Positions 17,499-25,576 of a stretch of DNA of 64,000 nucleotides are shown piece by piece. Source of the stretch: Halomonas sp. HAL1 (GTDB lineage Bacteria > Pseudomonadota > Gammaproteobacteria > Pseudomonadales > Halomonadaceae); NCBI RefSeq assembly GCF_030544485.1, contig NZ_CP130610.1, forward strand, positions 186,001 through 250,000, in the 5' to 3' direction. The notes below the pieces were generated by a model, which was not told the origin of the DNA, ran no database searches, and worked only from the letters and a program-made list of their open reading frames with translations. Position numbers and translations under genes: made by a program. Numbering within the stretch: the stretch's first letter is position 1; each line of letters begins with the position of its first letter.

Positions 17499-17680
17499 TA
17501 GTAACTGAGTGAGTGGGCTGAGAGGCAAAAGGAAGGCAGGACGCCGAAAGACAAACAGGGAGTTAAGTTAAAGGACAATCCGCCCACTCACTGGTTGCAG
17601 CGCAAGGAGGCGCTGTTCATCAGACCAAGGAGTGGAATCGGTGCAAAACGGCCATCTCGTGAAAACGGGGTGGTCTTTTT
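17499..17680 (+). ncRNA. Candidate CsrB/RsmZ-type RNA that sequesters CsrA
   Basis: A non-coding transcript of about 180 nt is suggested by structure. AGTGAGTGGGC (17508-17518) pairs perfectly with GCCCACTCACT (17582-17592). CAGCGC-AAGGAG-GCGCTG (17598-17615) is a perfect stem presenting AAGGAG in a hexaloop, the ideal CsrA/RsmE target. Seven GGA motifs occur between 17531 and 17636, mostly in AGGA or AAGGA context and predicted to be in loops. A rho-independent terminator closes it. These are the defining features of Csr/Rsm antagonist RNAs in gammaproteobacteria. The exact 5' end is inferred. Confidence 0.72.
17650..17680 (+). terminator. Terminator of the candidate Csr RNA
   Basis: GGCCATCTCG and CGGGGTGGTC form a 10-bp stem including G-U pairs around TGAAAA, followed by five T. 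No gene ends nearby on this strand, which supports an RNA gene upstream. Confidence 0.75.
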
Positions 17681-17864
17681 GCGTGCGAAAAATATTTTAA
17701 GTTATTGATTTTTATATATTTTAAAATTTAGCTTTTTGCATCGCTTTTGTACACACAGCTCTCGTACAGATAAAACCTGTGTTTTAGTCTATCCTTTCGA
17801 TAAAACCAAATGTAGCGGTTAGAAAACGTCAACGTAACGACCGCACACGACCAGGGACAAGATT

Positions 17865-17996
17865 ATGGCGATGGCATTGATGTTATGCATGTTTGTTTTG
17901 TTCTTAGGGTTTTCAGGAGTTGGGGTGTATATGATGTTTAAGACATCCTTCATGGCCACTATAGACGAGCGCGATGACATGCCACCCGACATTTAA
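17865..17996 (+). CDS. One-helix small membrane protein, 43 aa
   Basis: MAMALMLCMFVLFLGFSGVG begins a single hydrophobic helix, followed by a short polar tail ending DERDDMPPDI. CAGGGA lies 8 nt before the ATG, and a perfect terminator follows 38 bp after the stop. I do not recognise the family. The clear ribosome site, membrane-helix composition and terminator make it a credible gene, but codon evidence is thin at this length. Confidence 0.6.
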   Translation: MAMALMLCMFVLFLGFSGVGVYMMFKTSFMATIDERDDMPPDI

Positions 17997-18034
17997 TCAA
18001 TTGCTCTAACCATAACAATTATCTAAAAATAACT

Positions 18035-18061
18035 AAAATGCCCGCGTTTAGCGGGCATTTT
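18035..18061. terminator. Bidirectional rho-independent terminator
   Basis: AAAATGCCCGC and GCGGGCATTTT form a perfect 11-bp stem around GTTTA. It lies between the small membrane protein gene (+) and the symporter gene (-) and has A/T tracts on both sides, so it can stop both. Confidence 0.92.
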
Positions 18062-18064
18062 GCG

Positions 18065-19516
18065 TTACTGCTTCCAACGGCCTTTGCCTCTTTCAGGCAC
18101 CATACGGCCAAAGTAGAGCAAGCCAAATGCAAGCCAGCCCACGGTTAATAAGGCGGTAAAAATAAGCACCGCTAGGGCACCAAATTCGGCAATCAATGGT
18201 AAGGCGGCGGCAGTGAAAAGCCCGCCACCGACAATTGGTTCAAACATCAGCTGTTTATAACCAAAGCTCTCAAACGCCCCCGATTCATTTTTAGGGTCTG
18301 CCATGCGCATGAGCAGTAACCCCGTGACCGTGACCCCCATCGATTGGCCAAAATCACCGACCCCCCGTTCAAACCAGTTGTCAGGTATCACTCGTGGGGC
18401 GATAACAATCAACACAAACAAACCCCAGGCAATACCTGCTACTGAGAGCATCAGGAAGGGCAGGAAGTACTCACCTAAGGTGGTAAGCGAGAGGGTCGCA
18501 AGTGCGGCCACAATCGTAAAATCGAGTGCGGTGCCAGCAATGCGCGACATGGTACGACTAGATACATGACGCTCTAACCCAAAGCGCATCACCACTAGTT
18601 GAACAATGACCCCGCCAATCATGGCGATGGGGAACAGCGGAACATGGGCAAGAATTTCCAAGCCACCATCGCGCGCCCAGGTGACTTGTTCAATCCACTG
18701 TAAGCCTGAAAGAATCAACCAGCCAATCACAATGGCGATACCCACTAAACCAATATGTAAGCTGAGAGGGTCCGTCGTGCCCGCTTCTTGTGCCAAATCC
18801 TTTTTGAACTCACTGTAGTCTTCAGCGGAAGGGCGGTCGTCTTTGCGCATTAAGTCATCGGGGTCATCGGAATGCTTGTTCTCATCGTTAAGTGAGATGA
18901 TCCCCCTGCGCACAGCAATATTGATCAACACCGTACCAATCAATACCCCTGCGACAATACCTACCGTTGCCAAGCCCAAGGCAAGGTCGGCCCCTTCAGC
19001 AAAACCTAGTTCTTCAAAGGTGCCTGCCATGCCAGCCGCGGTACCATGACCCCCTTCAAACCCGATTTCGATTAACGCCCCTACCATTGGGTTCATATCA
19101 AACATCGGCACCAGCACCAGTAGGGCCAAGCTCAAACCAACAACGTATTGGCCCCACGCCATGGTTTGCCCGACCACGACCTGTGGCCCGGCGCGTAGCC
19201 AAATAGTGCGTAGCCCAGGGATCACTTTGCCAATAAACAGCGCCGCGAACACTACGTTAATCAATAGCCCTGGCAGTGCCGCCCAGCTCTCCTGAACATA
19301 GGCTGGAAACAGCCCTGGGCTGTCCTCAAAAAAAGTTGGAAGAAAACGGCCGATAACATCAGGGCCCAGTAGTAAGAGTATTAAGCCGCCAATGACCGAA
19401 CTAGGTAGGAAGAGACGTCTTATCCAGGGAAGCCATAGCCGCAAAGCATTACTGGCTAGAAGCACTAACGCAATGGTGACTAGCGCTATAAATAATTCAC
19501 CAACCGTCATGGTCAT
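18065..19516 (-). CDS. gltS: Sodium:glutamate symporter (GltS family)
   Basis: 483 residues with about twelve membrane helices. The ATG at 19516 follows AAGGAG at 7 nt. The signature GFEGGHGTAAGMAGTFEELGF is the GltS pore-loop motif, and a second pore region (VTVTGLLLMRMADPKNESGA) is in the C-terminal half, as in the inverted repeats of this family. It imports glutamate with Na+. It is longer than E. coli GltS (about 400 aa) because of an extended cytoplasmic loop with charged residues (DENKHSDDPDDLMRKDDRPS). It is monocistronic. Substrate range may include related dicarboxylates. Confidence 0.9.
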   Translation of the reverse strand: MTMTVGELFIALVTIALVLLASNALRLWLPWIRRLFLPSSVIGGLILLLLGPDVIGRFLPTFFEDSPGLFPAYVQESWAALPGLLINVVFAALFIGKVIPGLRTIWLRAGPQVVVGQTMAWGQYVVGLSLALLVLVPMFDMNPMVGALIEIGFEGGHGTAAGMAGTFEELGFAEGADLALGLATVGIVAGVLIGTVLINIAVRRGIISLNDENKHSDDPDDLMRKDDRPSAEDYSEFKKDLAQEAGTTDPLSLHIGLVGIAIVIGWLILSGLQWIEQVTWARDGGLEILAHVPLFPIAMIGGVIVQLVVMRFGLERHVSSRTMSRIAGTALDFTIVAALATLSLTTLGEYFLPFLMLSVAGIAWGLFVLIVIAPRVIPDNWFERGVGDFGQSMGVTVTGLLLMRMADPKNESGAFESFGYKQLMFEPIVGGGLFTAAALPLIAEFGALAVLIFTALLTVGWLAFGLLYFGRMVPERGKGRWKQ

Positions 19517-19631
19517 CACATCACTCCTTGATGTTAGCGCACCGCTAATAACGCTAAGCGGGAGCGTTCAAAAAAGACAAGATTGAATTAACCATAGCGC
19601 TTAGTGACCAATTGCGCGATCACGGGAGGAG

Positions 19632-20171
19632 TTACCCCATCCAATAAAGGCTGATCAAGGCAAAGGCATAGCCCAACGCAGCGCCTGCCAGTACATCACT
19701 CACATAGTGCAACCCCAGCCCGACTCGGGAGATCGCAATCAGCAGGGATAACGGTAGGATAACCGGTAGTAGCCAGGGGGTGTGAGCGGCTACTAATACG
19801 CTAAACATCACCGCATGCATGGTGTGGCCGCTGGGAAAGCTATAACGATCACGTGCCGGTTCACAGCACAGGATGCCCTCGCTATAGGTGATAAAGGGCC
19901 GCTCACGACAGAGGCGTGTTTTTACCAGGCGATATACGGCCACGGCAAACAGCGCAATAACGCTGTACTGCATCAGCCGCCACGAGCCGTTTGGTTGAAG
20001 CCAGGGTTGGGCCAGAATCAGCAGCACCCATACCGGCCAATCACCTAAGCGGCTGGCGGCTTGCAGGGTAATGCGCCAGGGGCGATACAGCGAGAGCCGC
20101 GATATGCGCTGGCATAATTGCCACTCTAGTAAGTCAAGACGGTCGAATACGACAAGCGGACGCGGGCGCAT
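19632..20171 (-). CDS. PAP2-family membrane phosphatase
   Basis: 179 residues from the ATG at 20171, which follows AGGAGG. The longer frame to 20246 lacks this site. The three PAP2 motifs are complete: KTRLCRERP, FPSGH and SRVGLGLHYVSD. Four to five membrane helices place the active site on the periplasmic side. Such enzymes dephosphorylate phosphatidic acid or undecaprenyl pyrophosphate. The gene overlaps the upstream glycosyltransferase gene by 38 nt, so the two are coupled and may act together in lipid or glycolipid metabolism. Confidence 0.9.
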   Translation of the reverse strand: MRPRPLVVFDRLDLLEWQLCQRISRLSLYRPWRITLQAASRLGDWPVWVLLILAQPWLQPNGSWRLMQYSVIALFAVAVYRLVKTRLCRERPFITYSEGILCCEPARDRYSFPSGHTMHAVMFSVLVAAHTPWLLPVILPLSLLIAISRVGLGLHYVSDVLAGAALGYAFALISLYWMG

Positions 20172-21297
20172 GGTGAGCCTCCTGGGCTTGGTGTAAATAA
20201 CGCAAAAACTGCTCGGCAATCCCTGTCCAGCTCTGTTCAAGTGCACGTAAGCGCGCTACTCGACCTAGGCGCGCGTAGTCAGCGGGGTGCTGGCACAGCT
20301 CGACCGCTGCCTGCTGAAAGGCAGTGCTATCACCAGCGGCGACGGTAACACCGTTATAGCCACTATTAATGAGTTCGGCGCTGGCAGCATGGTCATAAGC
20401 CACCACGGCTAAGCCGCTGGCCATTGCTTCTGCAACTACATTCCCCCAGGTTTCTGAAAGCGAGGGGAAAATAAACAGATCGGCACTGGCATAGTGGCGA
20501 GCCAGCGACTCCTGCCCCACGAAGCCGGTGAAATGTGCGTCCGGTAGAGCTTTCTCCAGCTGTGCCCGCGCAGGGCCATCGCCCACGATGACCTGCGCGA
20601 TATCAGGACGTACTTCGCGCATGGCTTGAAGGCTTTCATGAAGCAGGGTGAGGTTTTTTTCGGCGGCTAACCGACCAACGTAAAGTGCGACGGGCTGATG
20701 TTCGCCCACGCCCCAGCGCTGGCGCAATTGCGTATCACGATGGGCAGGTGAGAAGCGTTCTCCGTCTAGTCCACGTGACAGCACATGGATATCCCGAATC
20801 CCTTGCTGTTGAAGCGTATTAGCTTGCTGATGGGTAGGTACTAACGTTAGGTCGCAGCCGTTATGAAAGTAGCGAAGGTAGCGCCGTGTGGTCGATGCCA
20901 GCCAGGTGACACCATAATCTTCACAGTAGTGGTCAAAGTTAGTGTGCCAACCCGCCACTAGAGGGATATTGAGCCGCCGCGCTGCTTGGCGAGCAGCCCA
21001 GCCGAGCGGGCCCTGGGTTGCTAAGTAGATAACATCGGGGCGATGTTGGTCCCAAAAGCGCCGCAATGTGGCGGGTGTGACTAACCCCACCTGTACATCG
21101 GAGTAGCCGGGTAAAGCAAGGCGCTGCACTTGCAGTTCGTTGTTCACCCCCGTCGCAGGACTGGTGGTTCTTGGGCGAGGACGAATAACATCAACTGGCA
21201 CTCCTTGCCGACGGAGTTCGTAGCTTAACCGGCTCAGCGTATGGGCAACGCCATTGATATCCGGTGACCATGTTTCACTGACGATGCAGAGCCGCAT
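20134..21297 (-). CDS. GT4-family glycosyltransferase
   Basis: 387 residues with the GT-B fold. The N-terminal MRLCIVSETWSPDINGVAHT is typical of the GT4 subgroup containing MgtA and PimB-like enzymes. The C-terminal nucleotide-sugar site shows the E-x7-E motif (SETWGNVVAEAMASG). It transfers a sugar from a nucleotide donor to a lipid or glycan. Together with the overlapping PAP2 gene, it suggests a glycolipid pathway such as diacylglycerol glycosylation, perhaps under phosphate limitation; this is inference. Confidence 0.9.
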   Translation of the reverse strand: MRLCIVSETWSPDINGVAHTLSRLSYELRRQGVPVDVIRPRPRTTSPATGVNNELQVQRLALPGYSDVQVGLVTPATLRRFWDQHRPDVIYLATQGPLGWAARQAARRLNIPLVAGWHTNFDHYCEDYGVTWLASTTRRYLRYFHNGCDLTLVPTHQQANTLQQQGIRDIHVLSRGLDGERFSPAHRDTQLRQRWGVGEHQPVALYVGRLAAEKNLTLLHESLQAMREVRPDIAQVIVGDGPARAQLEKALPDAHFTGFVGQESLARHYASADLFIFPSLSETWGNVVAEAMASGLAVVAYDHAASAELINSGYNGVTVAAGDSTAFQQAAVELCQHPADYARLGRVARLRALEQSWTGIAEQFLRYLHQAQEAHHAPASACRIRPS

Positions 21298-21617
21298 AAG
21301 CGATCCATCCCTTTATCACGTTTTTATGCAGTGTGGGCAGAGTGAATGACACTGCAGAGTCAAACAGGTGAACAAGTGATGACATGCAAATTATAATTAG
21401 CTTATAAGGAGCGATAGCTATTCACTTGAATAACAGTTAAATATTAAAGTAATATGACAATATTATTTAAAGAGCATAAAAAAATAAGTTCCCGAAAAAT
21501 TAAAACTTTAAGATTAATGAAATATAACTACTTTAAAGTTCCCTGCGTTGAGGCGTTATTCGTCCTTCATTGTGCCTTCGCAAAGTGCAAGCATTAACTA
21601 CTTCAATGGGAACAATC
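21298..21617. other. AT-rich region upstream of the porin gene
   Basis: 320 bp without a gene, strongly AT-rich from about 21380 to 21540. ACTTTAA near 21506 and TTTAAAGT near 21532 form a dyad close to the porin. Such stretches often hold OmpR-type or H-NS-type control, but I cannot assign a specific site. Confidence 0.5.
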
Positions 21618-22622
21618 ATGTTTAAAAAAACGACACTGGCCCTGGCCGTTAGCGGTCTATTGGCAGCCTCTGCAGCACAAGCAGCAACCGTTTATGACCA
21701 AGACGGTACCGATCTCGAAATCTACGGCCGTATTGCCATGGGGTTTGAAGGCGGTGGTGTTGATGACGGTGTTGATAACGGTGAAGAGTTCCGCAATTTC
21801 GGCTCCCGTCTGCGGATTACCGCCGGCCATCAAATTTCCACTGATCTACGTGCATTTGCGCGTGTCGAGTGGCGTTTTACCGGTGATGAGCGCAACCAGG
21901 AGTCTGGTTTCGATGAGGTGCGTAACAGCTACCTAGGCTTGGAAAGCCAGCAGTTTGGTACCTTCATGGCCGGTAACTATGATAGCTTCTACGACAGCTA
22001 CGTTATGACGCCGTTCGATGTCTACGTTGAGCGCGGCTATGAGTTTGCGGGTGGTGGTACCCAGGCACGCGGCGACTCTATTGGCTATAAAACGCCTAAA
22101 ATGAGTGGTTTTCAGGCGGTTATTTCTGCCAAGCACTTCTCTGAGCGTGGTTTGACTGAAGCCGAGCAGACTTCCGAAGGATCCGTTATCGCTACTCAGG
22201 GCGGTGTTGTCTACGAAACAGGCCCCGCTCGCTTAGCGCTTGGTTATGTGGAAGATACGGTACGCGGTGGCGGTAACGGTGAAGTACGTTACGGCGCTAC
22301 GGGCGAGTTTGCCGTTACGGATGCTTTCGCTGCTCGTGTTGGTTATGAAACCCGCGGGGATGACGATGTTAACGGTGGTGGTTTCGATAAAATCGGCGTT
22401 GGTGCTACTTACGCTATCGATTCCTGGAAGTTCTTCGCCGATTACTACAACATCGACGTAGATGGTGCTAGCGATGAGCGTAACGCTTGGGCGCTAGGGT
22501 CAATGTACAAGCTGTCTAGCAATTTCGATATGTTCCTTGAGCTGAACGATCGTAACCTGGATGCTGTAAATGACTTCGAAGAAGATATGTACTACGCATT
22601 AGGCGCTCGCTATCACTTCTAA
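21618..22622 (+). CDS. Outer-membrane porin, gram-negative trimeric type
   Basis: 334 residues from the ATG at 21618. The N-terminus is a classical signal peptide (MFKKTTLALAVSGLLAASAA, cut near AQAA). The mature part starts TVYDQDGTDLEIYGRIAMGF and consists of alternating beta-strand segments rich in Gly, Asp and aromatic residues. It ends in the aromatic C-terminal ARYHF needed for BAM-mediated insertion. LGLESQQFGTFMAGN matches the conserved strand and loop of OmpC/OmpF-like porins. It is highly acidic, consistent with a halophile. A strong terminator follows. Confidence 0.93.
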   Translation: MFKKTTLALAVSGLLAASAAQAATVYDQDGTDLEIYGRIAMGFEGGGVDDGVDNGEEFRNFGSRLRITAGHQISTDLRAFARVEWRFTGDERNQESGFDEVRNSYLGLESQQFGTFMAGNYDSFYDSYVMTPFDVYVERGYEFAGGGTQARGDSIGYKTPKMSGFQAVISAKHFSERGLTEAEQTSEGSVIATQGGVVYETGPARLALGYVEDTVRGGGNGEVRYGATGEFAVTDAFAARVGYETRGDDDVNGGGFDKIGVGATYAIDSWKFFADYYNIDVDGASDERNAWALGSMYKLSSNFDMFLELNDRNLDAVNDFEEDMYYALGARYHF

Positions 22623-22690
22623 TTAATAGAGTGATGTTAGTGTTGCTTTAGTTCTTTAGCTTTTAGTTAGCTCGCATGTTTCGATCTTTA

Positions 22691-22719
22691 CCGGTGTGGA
22701 TAATTCCACACCGGTTTTT
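22691..22719 (+). terminator. Terminator of the porin gene
   Basis: CCGGTGTGGA and TCCACACCGG form a perfect 10-bp stem around TAAT, followed by TTTTTA. Confidence 0.93.
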
Positions 22720-22757
22720 ACGTTGTCTTTAATATATTTTTATATGTTTTTGTTATA

Positions 22758-22853
22758 TTAAATGACGCGTTTTCTGATTTGCGAGGAGAGTTGTTCAAAA
22801 CCAATGACGACGACCAGAATAACCAAAATAATGGTTAACGCACGGTCATAATT
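22758..22853 (-). pseudogene. phnE: 3' remnant of phnE cut off by the insertion sequence
   Basis: The minus strand encodes 31 residues, from NYDRALTIILVILVVVIGFE to QIRKRVI, ending at a TAA at 22758-22760. This is the last membrane helix and basic tail of a PhnE-type permease. Joining it to the truncated phnE across the element restores the continuous frame MRLF-NYDRA with no base missing once one TA copy is removed. It has no start codon of its own and is not expected to be translated. Confidence 0.9.
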
Positions 22854-22854
22854 A

Positions 22855-22874
22855 AGTGGTTATGCAAAAGTTAT
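22855..22874 (+). repeat. Left terminal inverted repeat of the IS630 element
   Basis: AGTGGTTATGCAAAAGTTAT, next to the TA target copy. The transposase stop codon lies inside this repeat. Confidence 0.85.
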
Positions 22875-23873
22875 TGAGTAATCAGTGCCGTAACCATTAC
22901 ATACTTTTTTGACCGCTTCACAAAGCTTATCGAACGAACTGTAGGCTGTTAACGGTAGCCACCGGTATTTGATTTCGCGCCAAAGGATTTCGATCAGATT
23001 CAGCTCCGGCGAATATGGCGACAAGTAGACCAGGTGAATGCGATGTGCCATCCAATCAATAAGTTTGCGCTGGAACGCCTTGGAACGGTGCATCCTGGCA
23101 TTATCCAGTATCACGACGGCGAATGCGTCAGGGTCTTTATGTGCCGCAAACTGATCAAAGGCTTCTATAACGGTTTCAGTGGTCACTGAGTCGGTGGTCA
23201 TATGGTGAAAAAACTCACCTTTTCTGGTGAGAAAGCCCAGTACATTCAGCCGTTTGCTGTGTGGGTAGGCCGTGACTTCCCAGGGCTTGGCTATCGGGCT
23301 CCATGCATAAGGAAGTGACGATGATTGCGAGAAACCGGCTTCATCAAAGAAATAGAGATCGCACTCACCATCATCTTCCCACTCCTTCAATACATTGATT
23401 ATCTCTTGCGTATGGCGGAAATCCGCTTCGTCACGATGTGCCCTCAATGAGCGGCGTATCCGCTTACAGCTATAGCCTTTTTTTAACGCGCGCCGCAACG
23501 TGTCCTGGCTGACGACGTTACCTGTCTGCTCCTGAAACTTGGCATGGAGGACAGGCAATTGATGGGGATACTCTTCAACCAGTTGTTCTAACACAGCAAG
23601 ATCGCTCTCGCTGAGAAGGTGCGGGCGTCCTTCGCGAGGCTTGTCTTGAAGACCTTCAATACCGTCTGCTTCCCATTGGGATAACCAAGTCGATACCGTA
23701 TCGCGCTTAACCCCAATAATATCGCGAATCTGGTTAATCGTATGGCCCTTGTGGTTGAGCAGAATGGCGTGGGCCCGACGACGTAGTGCTCTCTTTTCGC
23801 CGTACTGGTAGGCTTCATTTAAGATACGTTGCTGGTCAGGTGTTAAAGAAACGAAACGTAAGCGCCGAGACAT
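22860..23873 (-). CDS. IS630-family transposase
   Basis: 337 residues. The N-terminal part holds two helix-turn-helix regions (TINQIRDIIGVKRDTVSTWL, then LRRALKKGYSCKRIRRSLRA). The DDE catalytic triad is complete: D in CDLYFFDEAGFS, D in VILDNARMHRSK, and E in LNLIEILWREIK. Full-length for the family and with no frameshift, so the element may be active. It catalyses cut-and-paste transposition at TA dinucleotides. Confidence 0.95.
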   Translation of the reverse strand: MSRRLRFVSLTPDQQRILNEAYQYGEKRALRRRAHAILLNHKGHTINQIRDIIGVKRDTVSTWLSQWEADGIEGLQDKPREGRPHLLSESDLAVLEQLVEEYPHQLPVLHAKFQEQTGNVVSQDTLRRALKKGYSCKRIRRSLRAHRDEADFRHTQEIINVLKEWEDDGECDLYFFDEAGFSQSSSLPYAWSPIAKPWEVTAYPHSKRLNVLGFLTRKGEFFHHMTTDSVTTETVIEAFDQFAAHKDPDAFAVVILDNARMHRSKAFQRKLIDWMAHRIHLVYLSPYSPELNLIEILWREIKYRWLPLTAYSSFDKLCEAVKKVCNGYGTDYSITFA

Positions 23874-23916
23874 GGTTCTGTATTTTACTCTGATGGATCT
23901 TTGTTCTTTATACGCG

Positions 23917-23936
23917 ATAATTTATGCAGAATCACT
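23917..23936 (-). repeat. Right terminal inverted repeat of the IS630 element
   Basis: Read inwards on the minus strand it is AGTGATTCTGCATAAATTAT, matching the left repeat at 16 of 20 positions. It supplies the premature TGA stop of the interrupted phnE. Confidence 0.85.
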
Positions 23937-24645
23937 TAAATAAGCGCATCGCAGCCGCTAGTTCAACCCCAATACCGCCTGCACCTACCAGTCCAAGTGT
24001 CACCGCAGAACGCAGCGCTTTTTCGACGCTATAAAGGCTAGTGGCGGTCATCGATGCCAGTGTTTCTGGCAAAATGGCACCGCCGATCACTGACAGCCTG
24101 CCAGCGCCAGTCGCGCTTAACGCTTCCGATGGACCCGGGTGAACCTCTTCAATACGCTCTGAAAAGAAACGGGCCGCAAAGCCGATGGTATCCATCACAA
24201 TGGCAAGCACTCCCGCAATAGGGCCAAGGCCCACCGCGACTACAAAAATAAGCGCCCAAATAAGGTCAGGGATAGTACGCATGGTAGCGATCATCAAACG
24301 GGTAATTGATCGAACCCAGGGTGCTGGCGAAGTATTGCGAGCGGCCAGTAGCGCGAAAGGCACGCTCAAAATAACCCCAATGGTGACCCCCACAATGGCA
24401 ATGTTGAGGGTTTCATACATTGACCACGCCAGCACATCGAGATCGGCGAGGTCGGGTGGAAAGGCGCGCCCTATAAAGTGGGCTAAATTGACGCCGCCGC
24501 GCAGCAGGCGTTCCAGCGTTAAGTTGGTGGCCATCACGCCCTGAATAAACAGCGCTAAAAAGATTAACACCACTCCCCAAGTAAACGGGGAAGGCATGGC
24601 AAATCTCGGTGGAAGAGAAGAAGAGGTACGACGTTGTATAGGCAT
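23932..24645 (-). pseudogene. phnE: phnE, phosphonate-type ABC permease, truncated by the IS
   Basis: From the ATG at 24645, 14 nt after the phnC stop, the frame gives 237 residues and ends at a stop inside the IS inverted repeat. The natural sequence runs to MRLF and is followed by one foreign lysine. The permease fold is recognisable: WSMYETLNIAIVGVTIGVIL, and the EAA-type loop containing GAGRLSVIGGAILPE. The intact protein would have been 267 residues; the lost 31 include the last membrane helix. The protein is probably inactive, although partial function cannot be excluded. Confidence 0.88.
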
Positions 24646-24658
24646 AGCGCTCTCGACA

Positions 24659-25465
24659 TTAACGGGTAGAGGGGATGGCGGTGGTGGCAGGTGCTTGACC
24701 AGAGGTTTGATCAACCCGAACATCGCCTTGATAAAGCTGCTGCATAGTAGCTAGTGACACTTGCTGGCGCGGCGAATCGAGCACTATTTGCCCCGCTTTC
24801 ATACCGACGATGCGGTCACCATACTGCTGAGCTAATTCCAACTGATGCAGCGTGCAGAGCACGGTTAGCTGCCGTTCAGCCACTACATCGAGCAACAAGT
24901 CCATGATTTCTTTTCCCGCCTTTGGATCAAGGCTGGCCACCGGCTCGTCGGCAATAATGATCTCGGCGTCTTGCATCAGTGTGCGAGCAATGGCCACGCG
25001 CTGCTGTTGACCGCCGGAAAGTTCTCGACAGTCAGCGTGGGCTTTGTGCGCTAATCCAACGCGTTCAAGCGATGTCATAGCGCGTTCACGCAGTTCATGG
25101 CTTGCAACGCAGGCGAGAGAGGAGAGCAGGCCAAAGCGTTGTTGCCCCATGGCGCCATACAGCACGTTTTGAAACACGCTGACGTTTTGCACTAGGTTAA
25201 ATTGCTGAAAAACCACGCCCACCTTGCGCCTCAACTGACGTAACTTCGTTTTGGAACGGTGGTTGAGGGGCTCCCCAAAAATGGAGATATTTCCTTGGTC
25301 ATGAGGCGCTAATCCATTCAAACAGCGCATCAGTGTCGACTTGCCGCAGCCGTTTGCCCCTAAGAGGATGACGCACTCGCCTTTGCTAATCTCCAGCGTT
25401 AAGCCACGCAGTACGTGCAGTTCGCCATAGCGTTTATGCACGTCTTGGACGCTGATAGCCTTCAT
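24659..25465 (-). CDS. phnC: Phosphonate/phosphite-type ABC transporter ATPase
   Basis: 268 residues with Walker A GANGCGKST, Q-loop VVFQQFNLV, signature LSGGQQQRVA, Walker B IIADEPVASLDP and switch histidine LHQ. This is the PhnC subfamily. With PhnD and PhnE it would import phosphonates, phosphite or a related phosphorus compound; no C-P lyase genes are in view, so the ligand is uncertain. Its ribosome site is locked in a hairpin with a T-run directly before the ATG. It is co-directional with phnD (111 bp gap) and the broken phnE. Confidence 0.93.
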   Translation of the reverse strand: MKAISVQDVHKRYGELHVLRGLTLEISKGECVILLGANGCGKSTLMRCLNGLAPHDQGNISIFGEPLNHRSKTKLRQLRRKVGVVFQQFNLVQNVSVFQNVLYGAMGQQRFGLLSSLACVASHELRERAMTSLERVGLAHKAHADCRELSGGQQQRVAIARTLMQDAEIIIADEPVASLDPKAGKEIMDLLLDVVAERQLTVLCTLHQLELAQQYGDRIVGMKAGQIVLDSPRQQVSLATMQQLYQGDVRVDQTSGQAPATTAIPSTR

Positions 25466-25496
25466 AAAAAAACCTCCTGCGCTAAGGTCAGGAGGT
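25466..25496 (-). terminator. Hairpin plus T-run overlapping the phnC ribosome site
   Basis: On the minus strand ACCTCCTG and CAGGAGGT form a perfect 8-bp stem with a 9-nt loop, followed directly by T7 and the phnC ATG. The right arm is the phnC Shine-Dalgarno. The structure could end most phnD transcripts and also hide the phnC start, giving more binding protein than ATPase. Confidence 0.7.
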
Positions 25497-25576
25497 GAGT
25501 AAGGTCAATATTCATGGTAAAGCCTACCTAAAAGCAGCACATCCCTGTGCTGAAGTGAAACAAAAGAGAGAGATGC

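Larger units (their letters stand above)
22855..23936 (-). mobile_element. IS630-family insertion sequence, 1082 bp
   Basis: The element is bounded by TA duplications (22853-22854 and 23937-23938), the target-site signature of the IS630/Tc1/mariner group. The imperfect 20-bp terminal inverted repeats match at 16 of 20 positions: the left begins AGTGGTTATGCA and the right, read inwards, AGTGATTCTGCA. One intact transposase fills it. It sits in the phnE gene in the same orientation. The clean duplications and rescued frame indicate a recent insertion. Confidence 0.93.
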
